A stretch of DNA of 64,000 bases from Hypomyces perniciosus (taxonomy: Eukaryota; Ascomycota; Sordariomycetes; Hypocreales; Hypocreaceae), in NCBI GenBank assembly GCA_008477525.1, contig SPDT01000005.1, positions 3,472,001 through 3,536,000 of the forward strand, written 5' to 3'. The notes beneath the pieces are model-generated. The model saw only the letters and a program-made list of their open reading frames with translations. It searched no databases and was not told where the DNA came from. Shown piece by piece: positions 1-10,760 of the stretch. The position numbers were made by a program, and so were the translations under genes. The stretch's first letter is position 1, and every line of letters begins with the position of its first letter.

Positions 1-2511
1 AGCCAATAACCTGACTTTATTGATTGGAATGCGGCGCTATCGCACAAGGGAGATGGTCCCCAGTTTAATTATCAGCTGGTATATACATAGCGCCTCCGGG
101 CATCCAGACACTGCCGGCACCCCAAGATAGTCTCGGCTTCTATGAAGGGTATTACTCCGGCATGCAATGCAGGTACGCTTACAAGAATTAGTAGAGTTGG
201 GCACATTTTAAGTTTAGTAAACAACTTGGTCTTGGTTAGATAGTGAGCAGCCATCTGACAATTTGCAATGATGTGATTTTTCCCCTTGGCAGAATGGGTG
301 TCCAGGCTTTAAGTTCTTGCATAGTGCTTGTCAATAAGGTTTCAATTGTGAAAGACTAAGGCCCCACAGAAGAGAGTGAAAGAGTCTGGGAGGATCCTAG
401 CAGCAGGGAAGCTAGAGATAGCAAGTAAGGAGCAGATGAGTGACTATATTGATATCTGACCTTCCTTCAGAATGAGGGCGAGGGGTTATCTGTATATAGT
501 ATACCCTCCCTAGTCACATGATCTGGTGTAAGGGAGTTTGCCTCCTTGCATCATCCCTTGAGGCGCCTCCCTTTTGTGATATCATCGCCCTTCGGGTCCT
601 CGGGTTCCTGACATCGACCGGAACATGTCTTAACTTGAACTTAAATCCTTCATTACCCGATGCTAGATTCTCCGAAGAAGATATTTGCCACAATACCGAA
701 CCACCGTGAGAGTATCCATATCGTTTCTTCTGCTTCTCTTGAGCCCACAGCCTTGAGTTGGCCTAACCCACTCGGGCAGATCTCGCGCGACGAACTAATG
801 GACATACAAAAAAAAAAAAAGTCCACGTGCACAGCTATTCTTCTCCAGAGAGGCGGCTCCTAGAGTCGCGGGCCTAGCCACAAGGTTGGCTGGAAAGACT
901 TGTCCGTTTCTATGACGGGACTTCGGCAACAATATTGGCAAATGTGAATATAGATTAGGTAAAATGTAGGATACCGAAAACCCTGCTTATGTCAAGCTAG
1001 TGCGAAGGAACAGTGCATGGATGTTTTATGGGGCTCTCTGTGGCAAAAGAAAGGTCCTAGAATTGGTTTAGGAGAAGGGCTTGGGTGCCATTGTTCACTG
1101 GGATTTCCAGGTCATTTTGCTTAGAATCAATGAATTCCTTCTGAAGTGGCATGAGGCTATATTACGCGTAACAACAGTCCAGCACACAGAGTCCACTCAA
1201 CCCAGAAGTAGGTACACTACATTGGAATTCAGGATATTATCTGTACAGCTCTAATACCAATCGAAATGAGAATGGATAGTCTTGAATGAAGGACTGAATC
1301 GATTGGAATTACAATACAACTCGGCTAACTGAGCGAGAGCCTGATCAAGCTGTTTAAACTGGTCAGGATCGGGCACCTCAATTCCATCTCTATGGATCTC
1401 TCGTATCTTTTTGTCCCAAGACATGTCATAAGCAAACCCCCCTCCCCAAGAATAACTTAGTACAAATGCCACTTAATAAAATGGAGCTGTAAGAGTAGTA
1501 GTATATCACTAAATAGTGACTTAATATACCACCGCTCATTTTAGAAAGGCCACGTGCGGAGTACCTTGATGTAGTTTTTATCACTCATTAATTGAACCAA
1601 CAAGGACTTCCTCGCCCCTGCAGCATCAAGGAGATAAATAGTAGTAGCTGTGTATGAAGAAGTTGTGTTTCCTGTCAATGATGATCTTCTAGTCAGCCAA
1701 TCTATATGCCAAGGAAACTAGGCGCGTTCTTCTATGGCCTAGGTCCCTTTTTAAGGTCCACATCGTATTCCCCGAATCACCGAATTGCATAGCCAGGTTA
1801 TTACCCGTTGGTGGGTCCTCTGGAAACCAACTGTTGGGCGAAGTCCAACAGTTGGTTTCCAGAGGACCCACCAACGGGTAGTGTTTAAGTTACACCAGTC
1901 GCAACAGGGTATGAATCGCAATAGTGGGCTCTCTGATTAGTACTGAGAGGTACCCGTATCTATGATTTCCTTGCTATGGTTGTACTAGTATTTACTCCGT
2001 ACTCGTAGAGGCAAATGAAGCTTGTACTATAATAGGGGCGATCGAATAAGTATAAACGCGTAAATACAGCCAATTACATTAGCATATAAAAAGCCACAGT
2101 AGGGTTTGTGTCTGGCTTAGTCTTCGAGAACCTTGGGGAATATCTAGTATACGAGTACTACTAAGTACGGAGTACGAAGTGAGACTCGGCAAATGTCCCA
2201 ACCATCTGCAGAAGCAAGGGCTATCCTTGCGGTAATCCTCGCGAATAAAAGGGATTTAGTGTTGGCAATTAGCAGGGAGGCGCTCAAAGCCCCAATAAAG
2301 TTGTCATCTAACACTTATGAAGCCGTGGCATATAGTAGCAATAGCAGTTGAGTTGAAATATATCATGTAGCTATGATAGATACTTTGACTGACTATAAAG
2401 CAAATGCATTCCGACATATATATCATCAGAATTCTACTCCAGTCTATACTATCAAGCCAAACAGGCATTATCTCAAGTCTTTTCTACACAAATCACCAAA
2501 TCATCTCCAAG
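1..2511. other. Gene-poor stretch
   Basis: I see no convincing gene here. The stretch is AT-rich with scattered stops in all frames. It contains a run of 13 A around 810, a perfect foldback at 1802–1880 (listed separately), two copies of the TACTCCGTA word (1993–2001 and 2166–2174), and a TATA-like tataaa near 2394 that probably belongs to the KP4-like gene downstream. Confidence 0.6.
1802..1880. repeat. Perfect 36-bp inverted repeat with 7-nt loop, TA-flanked
   Basis: Positions 1802–1837 are the exact reverse complement of 1845–1880, separated by the 7 bases 1838–1844. Each arm begins or ends with TA, so inside the TA dinucleotides there is a 34-bp inverted repeat starting CCCGTTGG. TA-flanked terminal inverted repeats are the signature of Tc1/mariner/pogo (Fot1-like) DNA transposons and their MITEs. 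No transposase remnant was recognised nearby. The best reading is two transposon ends fused head to head, a minimal foldback or MITE. A transcriptional hairpin is less likely because no gene abuts it. Confidence 0.75.
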
Positions 2512-2949
2512 ATGGTATCTTTTACCCTTCTTCTATCAACTTTAACGATCTTCACTGGAGCAAACGCTCTAGGCATCAACTGTCAAGGGAATGCTCGTTG
2601 TCCCGAGGCGCGCCTCTATCAATCAACCAGCGATCACTACAACGCCATTATGTCAATCCCCGATGATCGCTGGTATAAGAACGGCGAACATATTAGCTGC
2701 TTCAAAACTCAGACCACCGTCGATGGAGTTGCACCATCATATGTCTCCACCTGCAGCTACCTCCAGAACACCAACGGCGCGCCTGGGCGCGTTATTAAAA
2801 CTCTGATCCCTTACCTGAAGAATAAGTGCGGATTGTGTGGGAGCGTGCCTTATTATTATCCCCAGGGAAATAATAATGTGAATGATGGAGAATTGACTAT
2901 CAACTTCGTCGGTGCAGATAAGGTCGGATCATGCTGGTGGGCTTGCTAA
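2512..2949 (+). CDS. Secreted KP4-like killer toxin-family protein
   Basis: A 145-residue single-exon protein. It starts with a hydrophobic signal peptide (about residues 1–19, ending ...TGANA). The mature part opens LGINCQGNARC and contains eight cysteines, which should form four disulfides. The LGINC-x5-C opening and the late segment ELTINFVGADKVGSC match the KP4 killer-toxin fold family. Known KP4 proteins block calcium uptake or channels in fungi and plant roots, and ascomycete genomes carry secreted paralogues with roles in antagonism or virulence. I chose ATG 2512 over the in-frame ATG 2404 because it directly precedes the signal peptide and lies about 115 nt after a TATA-like tataaa (2394). 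It sits alone in a repeat-bearing, gene-poor stretch. Family assignment is firm; activity is inferred. Confidence 0.8.
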   Translation: MVSFTLLLSTLTIFTGANALGINCQGNARCPEARLYQSTSDHYNAIMSIPDDRWYKNGEHISCFKTQTTVDGVAPSYVSTCSYLQNTNGAPGRVIKTLIPYLKNKCGLCGSVPYYYPQGNNNVNDGELTINFVGADKVGSCWWAC

Positions 2950-4916
2950 ACTGTTGGACAATATGGACCTGGATACAGATAGTAAAAATAGCACATAATA
3001 AACGAGGACTATACCCAGACCTCCGCCACTGGCACAAAACAAAAATCTCGCCCGAACTCCAAGATGCGAGAACTTGCTTCCAATCATAAACAAAATTCCA
3101 CTTATTGTCAGGGATCCCGGCCGAAGGCCGTCACCGAGCGTCAAGGGGTTTATCATGTGGTCAGATATAAGGGATAAGAGGTCTTCTTTGCAGCCTAGGA
3201 AGCTTGGAGATCTTCAGAGATCAATGCAGTCGTCACATCGGTCCTACCTTCGTGTCTCTTACGCACTAGATACGTGTCACAGCTCCTTCACTCTCCTCAA
3301 TAACGACCCAAGGTTCCCTGAAACTTGTCGACCGACTATGGCAATCGTCAAAGTCGACTAGCACTGACGCAAAAGTTTGGTTTGGTACACTGGAATCCTT
3401 GCCCCCAACGGTAATAGCAATCCTCGAACAGCTACAGTTAAGTCCAAGCGCTGACCATCCACTGCAGCCGCGATAAGTCCCATGAAGGAACACAAGCCCA
3501 GTTTAACAACTGCGAAAGTCGATAAGTTGCTATTATGAGAATCTGAGGATTAACCAGAAAGGGACAATTAGGGGCCTGAATACGGGGCCGAACGGTTCAA
3601 AGAAAACAATTAACCCAAATTCTGTACTAACCCTAACCCCAATGCACCCGTCAGTTAACCCCCGTACGAAGTCCTGAATACGAAGTATTCCCACCTATTA
3701 GATATAATACTGCACCGGAACATTATGTAAGGGTAGCTAGCTTATTGGATCATTTGCCAGATCACGAGTACTATACTATTAAATATAGTATCATGTGATT
3801 TACTATTTATCATCTATGTTGATAGGGACCGACGGAATCAATTTCATGAGTTAATACGAGTATGGTATCAAAAACTTCGTGGATGCTCAGTGATTTCTCC
3901 GCTAGGCCTAAGAATTGTCTATTAGTATGCTCCGTAGACTGAAACACTCAGTTTCTCTCATGGCTTCCATAAGAGGAAGGTGGTGCGACGCCCCGTGCGG
4001 CAGAATGCAAATTTTACTACTTGCTGCAAAGAAGGATGCCTTTATTGTCAAACCTTTGCACCATGCCAGCAAAAGTAAAGTGTACACCTCAGCGATTGTA
4101 GCTGATAGTGCAGGCTATATTGCGTGTGAAATTCATGCTTAACTCCGAGCAGCTGAATTCACCGTATATACTTCTACTTTTTGTTGAGCCTAGCAGGTAA
4201 GCGAATTATTGGAAATAATACTTAATTGTGATGAAAACACATTAGCTAGGAATGAAGAGAAGTGTCCTCATAGTTTGTTTCGTTGTAAAATATATAATAT
4301 ATCTCCGGAGCTTGGGAAGATATGTCAGGATCTATGCTAGGCCAAGGGCTAAATGGTAGAAATTTTTGCAGCGTCATTTTTATTCCGAGTGCCTCTACGA
4401 AGTAGATATAGATACTAAATCCATAAAATGGATTGAATGCTATAGTTAACGCGGAAGCAATTTTAATGAAGAAAATAAAAATCCCTTTTCTGCCGAGGAG
4501 TAAAATCCTCACCTCATTAAATGCAACAGCTAGGAATTGGTAATTCCCAAATTAGCATGTTTGGAACTATAGAAGCACCTATGCTTAAATTTAAGCCTAC
4601 TTATTTACCCGGTCTTTACAGGGATGGTTTTGGCATCACGCAAACATCACATAGAGGACAAGATGTGTGTATGCTAAAATATCTGGGGAATTGGTTTGTC
4701 AATATTAAAGGCTATTTCCCAAATATCCTGTCCCGTGTAATATCAGCCAAGCCACACCCTTCGCATCCCGAGGTCAAGATACCGACATGTCCGAGGTGAC
4801 TGAGAGTAATGTACGTTAAAATTGCATCTCTGCCACGAGGATAACATCAGTCCTTATGGGCTACTTACGAACAGAGAAGCTAGGCTGTTAGACCAATGTC
4901 TGAGCCAGTAAGAGCT
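2950..4916. other. Gene-poor, AT-rich stretch
   Basis: No supportable gene. Short ORFs (for example 3915–4142 plus and 4246–4512 minus) have no recognisable domains or signal peptides and are broken by stops. From about 3600 to 4560 the sequence is notably AT-rich, which could reflect an old mutated mobile element, but no coding remnant can be named. Confidence 0.5.
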
Positions 4917-5099
4917 CTATGCGCAGACGAAGAGGCAAGGTTCCAGTGGAAGCCGGCACCCAACTCGATGGCAAGTCTTTCCCTCAGGGCAAGTGGGTCT
5001 GCATAGAGACAATTGTCGAGCTTCAATGTCTTCAACGGGAGCCGCGGCTGCAAGACAGGCGGCGGTGAGGATCATAGTAACAAAGCTGAAGGCCTTCAT
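4917..5099 (-). CDS. Small secreted cysteine-rich peptide
   Basis: A 60-residue ORF. Residues 1–20 are a clear signal peptide (MKAFSFVTMILTAACLAAAA). A short acidic pro-like stretch PVEDIEARQ follows, then a compact cysteine domain with spacing C-x3-C-x5-C-x4-C-x6-C-x3-C and the final cysteine next to last. Six cysteines in about 30 residues suggest three disulfides. A TATA-like tttaaata lies about 40–47 nt upstream on the minus strand (5139–5146). It resembles fungal small secreted proteins, either effector-like or antimicrobial peptides, but I do not recognise the family. With no intron and no homologue in hand, real expression is likely but unproven. Confidence 0.6.
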   Translation of the reverse strand: MKAFSFVTMILTAACLAAAAPVEDIEARQLSLCRPTCPEGKTCHRVGCRLPLEPCLFVCA

Positions 5100-6260
5100 C
5101 TTGGTAGTACAAGGTGGTTTGTCGGGTATTTAAAAGAAGATGTTTTGCAAATGCACTGAAGAAGCTGGTCAGGAATGCTGTTGCGTGCAAGTACTATCAG
5201 AGAAAGGGAGCGAGTTCCCGACTTTTAAGTGTTTTCTTCGCGCTCCGTAATACGTTCTGCATTAGTAGTAGGATGGGCATCGTTGATCTTTGGCCTTGTC
5301 TCTCAATTGACTTAGTCAGATAAGCTTACGGTCCTACACTACTCACCTACTCCTACGGATTACGAGAATGACCCATCGGGTACTGTAGCCAGTCTGTGAT
5401 GCGCCAATATACTCCTGGATTTAGGTCGTAGGATTTTAAGCTGCCGCATTCATGTTGGCGTAGGATTATGAAACGGAGACTTTATTACGACTCACATCAC
5501 ATCCCGGGATATCAAATGGGGCATGGATCGATGTTAATACGGCATATACGGAGTACGAGCCCCGAGTCTGACAGGCGGTGGACGAAATCGATACCAACCG
5601 AATATTAATGGAGAGTCTATGGGTTACAGTAGTTCGGCTTATCGGAGCGCTGGATCGTCGGCCTCTGCTTCGCAGAATAAGCTGCGTCGATCTCATGGAT
5701 TTGGAAATGGTGCTCCAGCTCCCTGAGTTTGACATAGGGGTACCTATATTACTAATGCCGCTACCATCTCGTACTTTATGACCGCAAAAGTGCTCACTTT
5801 AAATGAGCTGAAATGCTTCATCAATGCCGTCGTCCCTGGGTATCTGGATATGCCTGCCGGGGAACTGCTCTCACATACGAGAGATTTGACAGTTTCATGA
5901 AGTAACAATGCCAGTTATATTTGTTTAAAATCCTTACTTCTTTACTGTTGCCACAAATAGAATGTTCACTCAGCGTGCTGGCATAGAGCCGACGCATAGG
6001 AGGTTGTGAACAGAGACACCCAATTGGGTGCCCAGCCTCATATACCCCTGTCCCTCGACGCAACGACTCGTTAAGTGAGGATGAACTGTTATTTAAATAT
6101 AATATGCAACAACTCGATCAATGCCCAAAAATCGTAGACCAATGAATAACCATGTACGTGAATTGACGCCCGACCGTCACTATGTAGTGCGAGTCAGACC
6201 ATGATCATATATGAAGGCCAAGTACCGTATCCCAACAACTACTTGTCAGTTCACAGAAGG
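5100..6260. other. Intergenic stretch
   Basis: No gene recognised. One TACGGAGTA word is at 5547–5555. The last part should hold the promoter of the NLR gene; a second in-frame ATG at 6201 is an alternative start for it. Confidence 0.5.
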
Positions 6261-9070
6261 ATGGAATCCATCGCTGCTATCGGCCTGGCCAGCAATGTCG
6301 CTCAATTTCTAGATTACGCCATCAGGGTTGGCTTATTGACAGTGGAGCTAATGAATAGCCCTGGCGGTACATTGAAGCAGCATAGGGAAATCGAGGCAAA
6401 CATTGATGTCATGAGGGAGGCGATGCACAGCATCAAGTCTTCAAACCAAGAGGATGCTAGAAGCTCAAAGCTCGACAGGACCATTCAGACGCTCGCAACA
6501 CGTTGTATTTCTATATCCGACGAAGTAGATGGCATGCTCAACAAGCTCAGAATGCCAGAGCCCGACAGGAGTCCAACCCAGGCTACAAAAAAAGCGATGA
6601 TGACCATCCGTCATAAAAAGGATCTTGACAACCTCTTAAATCGCCTTCATCTTACTCAAGTCCAAGCATCCACTCATCTTATTGTCTTGTTACGGTTAGT
6701 AATCACATTCTAAACTTGGGTGGCTCCACCCTTCACATTCCCATTCCCACTCGTGTATTTGGGGACTCATTGAAGACGTTGGCCATGTTGGAGGAGCCTA
6801 TGGGTACCTAACGTGGTAAATTGTTGTGAAAGCTAATGTAGCTCAGGGAGCAACAAGAAAGCCTTGGTCGAACATTTCCCATTTTCGCCGAATCTAGCGA
6901 GGACTTCCGAAACGACACAACCAAGAAGCTCGAAGAGGCAGTGAAAATTCTCAGCCTCATAGCGCAGTCGGCAGACACAGAAGGTGAAGAAGTCAAAGAA
7001 CACACGGGTAAGAGGTGGCATCGATCGAAGGCATCTTCCAGCAAGGCAACAGTCCAGACCCCTGCGTTTAACCCTGAAGCTTTCAAAAAAAGCAGAGCGT
7101 CCTTTGATGATTCGATGGAGACATTGAATGGCTATATTGGAAGACTCCAGGACTTAGCAGAGACTAAAGAACAACGAATTTTGCAAACACTTCATTTCAG
7201 TCAGCTCAAGGAGAGAGAATTTGCAATCTTTCGCCCATATAGGAACACCTTCGAGTGGATCTTCAACCCGACCTCAAATATCACCTTTGCTAAGTGGCTT
7301 CAGGACGGTGACGGAATCTATTGGATTGGTGGCAAGGCGGGGTCAGGCAAATCTACTTTGATGAAGTTTCTCCAATCTCATGAGAAAACCGCAAAATTAT
7401 TGGGACAGTGGGCTGGCACCCATCGTCTCATCATAGTCGATTATTATTTCTGGAACCCTGGTACAACCATCCAAAAATCTTTCGAGGGCCTTCTTCGTTC
7501 CCTCTTGCTCCAAATTCTACGAAAGCTGCCGCAACTCATACCGCTTGTCTGTTCCACTCGGTGGGGGGCACTGTACGCTGATAGCTTCAATCCATGGAGT
7601 CGCGAAGAACTTTTACGCACTTTGGAAGCTCTCGGAACTACAGAAGAACCGCATTTGAAAATTTGTCTGTTCATAGACGGACTTGATGAGAGTAGTGAGG
7701 ACCACCAGAATCTTCTCAGCGCCCTCTTCAAGGTTGGGGGCTATAAGAATGTCAAGATATGCACCTCTAGTCGACCTTGGCTTGATTTTTCCGATGCCTT
7801 TGAGAACAGCCCGTGGAAGCTCCATCTTCACAACTTGACAGCTCAAGATATCATACGATACATTGAAGATAATCTTGGAGAACACACTCTATTTCGTCGC
7901 CTACAGACGAGAGATAAAAGTGCTGCGCTGGATCTCATATCCGAGATAGCTAGTAGAGCTCATGGTGTGTTCTTATGGGTGTTTTTGGTCATACGTTCTT
8001 TGCTAAGAGGGCTACGGAATGAGGACGGTATCCCTGACCTGCAACGGCGACTTCGAGAACTTCCTTCTGATTTGCAGGAATACTTTGACCGCATGCTTCG
8101 CACGATTGAAGATGTTTACAGAAAGCGTGTCGCCAGGCTGTTCCTCACCATGAGTCATGCAGAAATATCCTTCCCGTTGATAACGTTCTATTTCCTGAAT
8201 TTCGAAGATGAACCAATCTCAACTGAACCTCTCCCTCTTCTACAGCAGTGGCCAGACGTTGATTTGGCTGAAGTGGAGGTCTTGGCCATAAAGAAACGCC
8301 AGCTCATTGCCCAATGCCGAGATCTGATCTTTGTCACTATGGACCCTCAAGCTCATCCCCTCTTTGCCGAAACGGTTAGCTTTTTGCACAGAACTGTTGT
8401 TGACTATCTCTGTACGGCAAATATCCAGCGGGAACTGCTTCAGCTTGCGGCGCCAGATTTCGATCCCAAGAAAACACTGTTCGAGGCAAATCTTGGACAA
8501 GTGAGATCAATGATTCATCTACACCGACTCACATACATTCAGTCATATCTCCGCCAGTGGGTACTCGGATGTTTGTACTATGCTCAGCAATCCGAAATAT
8601 CTGGAAGATCGGAATTAGCTGGATTGGATGAACTTGAAACCATAATCACCCAGAATTTCCAAAAATGGGGCGGCTTTGCACATGGCATTGAGTGCATCCT
8701 TGGTATGACAGAAATAGGCACCTTTCTAGAGCTCGCTTCCAAGTGTGACCTTGCAACATACGTCACCGAAAAGCTTCCAGAGTGCTCAGCATCGGATCTA
8801 GACCGTTTGGCCCCAGAATGGCGAAATCCTTGCTTTGTGCTGCAGGAGTCGAGCTTTGAGCTCCGCCCAATGCCAACCGAAGGGAATATGAGCTGGAGGC
8901 TTGGAGCGTATCTCAAGTTTAACCTTGAACACCATCGACAAAATTCAGATGTACGTTGGGACGAACTGCCGTCGATTCAACAGACTTCCCGTACGACCAC
9001 TAAAACTTCCAAAAAGCGAAGGGGTTTTTTCTCTCGGATATTTAAGCGGGCATCGTCCTCAGCACGTTAA
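6261..9070 (+). CDS. NACHT NTPase, fungal NLR/STAND protein
   Basis: Two exons, 6261–6694 and 6847–9070. The 152-nt intron starts gttagt and ends gctcag, and the joined protein has 885 residues. The N-terminus, starting MESIAAIGLASNVAQFLDYA, is the helical domain typical of the front of fungal STAND proteins. The NACHT part shows Walker A GGKAGSGKS (306–314) and Walker B LFIDGLDES (419–427), followed by the usual helical region. There are no WD40, ankyrin or TPR repeats after it. The protein ends in a strongly basic tail (KTSKKRRGFFSRIFKR). Such proteins act as intracellular sensors in heterokaryon incompatibility or immunity. The start at 6261 fits the family's usual N-terminus better than 6201. 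Ligand and effector are unknown. Confidence 0.85.
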
Positions 9071-9239
9071 TTACTCGGTTGACTCGGGCTGGGGATGAGA
9101 GGTGGATCAAGCGTCACATTATTCACTGCATTATTGGAGACGAGTAAACGTTTTTTACCAGAAATGGGATAATTACAGCTTCTTTAAACTGCTTTTTTAG
9201 GTGATCCGAAAGCCATAACTGCTATAGTTTAAAGCCTTA

Positions 9240-9851
9240 TTAAATTCGAATTAACTCTTGTCCCAGGTCCTCACGGATGTAGACTTCGTTAAACTCTCGG
9301 AGGTAAGGGCTCTCTGCCATTTTCTCAAAGGCCCCCCGCAACACGCCATCTTCATCCTTGTCCAAGTGCACAATGCGCCATACATTCAATGGTTCAGTCT
9401 CGGTTCCCGCAGCTGAATGCTCAACATGGAACAACGGCTGCTCCTTTCCCGCCACAATTTTCTGGCCATCAGGCCCTTCAACTTCAGGGACACCGATGAA
9501 GAATACCCTCTGACCATCGTAGTCCACGAGAACCTGCTCGATGACGGTCGAGTACTTGGAAGGATCTTTCCAAGATTTTTGGTCCGTGACACGGACAAAG
9601 GTTTCGAATGATCCTTCTTTCTCAATGTTAAAGACTTGGAGGCTACCCGGGCGTAGAATGTGCCTTAGGTATGTGGTTGGGTTGTGGGCCTTCTTGATTT
9701 CCATGTCCCAGAGCTGGGACTTGGTGTAAGTGAAGTTTGGGTCGGCCTTGTAGCTGTTGCGGATGATTTTGTTGACGTTGGCTGGTTCTAGGGTGATGGA
9801 CGTGTTGTTAGGGTCTTCAAGGGCGGAAACAAAAATCTTTTCGTGATCCAT
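9240..9851 (-). CDS. Hypothetical protein
   Basis: A single-exon, 203-residue acidic soluble protein with no signal peptide or membrane segment. I recognise no family or catalytic motif. The composition, the uninterrupted frame and a normal ATG (9851) make it a likely real gene. It is tail to tail with the NLR gene, with only 169 nt between their stop codons. A stretch around residues 103–120 (YSTVIEQVLVDYDGQRVFFIG) looks like a beta-rich core. No function is proposed. Confidence 0.6.
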   Translation of the reverse strand: MDHEKIFVSALEDPNNTSITLEPANVNKIIRNSYKADPNFTYTKSQLWDMEIKKAHNPTTYLRHILRPGSLQVFNIEKEGSFETFVRVTDQKSWKDPSKYSTVIEQVLVDYDGQRVFFIGVPEVEGPDGQKIVAGKEQPLFHVEHSAAGTETEPLNVWRIVHLDKDEDGVLRGAFEKMAESPYLREFNEVYIREDLGQELIRI

Positions 9852-10760
9852 GGTTACTAGATCTGCGGATAATGTCTTGGGGGATGTTAAGGCTAATAGA
9901 GTAAAAAAAATACAGGAGAATTTCGTGTGATTTCCTTGTGGTTGTGTTGTGATGGTTCGTGATGCTCACTGGGGTTGACCAAAGGATGGCGTCACTGACT
10001 CAGGCGGGGAATGAACAAGACTATATACTAGGTAATTAGACGCCTGTGATAGTTCTATGTGATAGTTCTATGTCTATGAAGTAATACGAAGTATGACGTA
10101 CCTACTACTCGAGAATTGTAACTACCTTCGCCATGGCCAGAACAAATCCCTCCGAATCGGCGCGATCCGAACATAATCGCGACTCGGCCCTCCCGCACAA
10201 GCGCCGAGGGCTTACTCAGCAACTCCCATAATTGCCGTTCCCACAGATTTTTAATCGCTTAGAAATTCATTTCATCACCACTCCTACAATGACCAATGAT
10301 CGGAACAGATCAACACGCGTCCGGCGCTACTCGGAAGAACTGGAACAAGTCGAATCCGGCGATCTGATTGTTGCAGGGCTGAAAGGATATCGGGGTCGTG
10401 CAAAGCGCGAGCGCGAGTTGAGTTGCGCCGAGTTTGACGCGAAGATATGCACCCATACGACCACATATGGACGGACCATCGTGTCATTGCTTCTCAGAGT
10501 ATGAGGAGTCGCCATAAACCGCACTGCCCATCCTTCTTTGTGCGGATGACGAATACATTTTCTTCTCTGTTGCTGGGCCGGCCATGGTCTCGAATCCGCC
10601 ATAGCTGGCGCGCCCACAATGCAAGGAAACCATTTAGGCATGATCCAACCACGGACTCATGGAAAGCAGAGCGCTGTGATGAGCGTCACAGAGCCAACCA
10701 GACATGGCCATAATGTGTTGATCACTACGGAGTACATACTAATATCTCGACCATATCTGC
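9852..10760. other. Intergenic stretch
   Basis: Upstream of the 9240–9851 gene and downstream of the 10761–12207 gene. A 72-codon ORF from ATG 10289 is not supported by any motif. One TACGGAGTA word lies at 10726–10734. Confidence 0.5.

Noticed and set aside
1251..1472. 73-codon minus ORF with protein-like composition
   Set aside because: No motif, no partner exon, and surrounded by stop-rich sequence; could be a relic but cannot be named.
2404..2511. 36-residue N-terminal extension of the KP4-like protein
   Set aside because: It would bury the signal peptide, and the TATA-like element at 2394 is only about 10 nt away from ATG 2404.
6201..6260. Earlier in-frame ATG for the NLR
   Set aside because: The extra 20 residues do not look like the family; MESIAAIGLASN is the usual start.
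10289..10504. Short plus ORF from ATG 10289
   Set aside because: No domain or conservation evidence and unusual composition.
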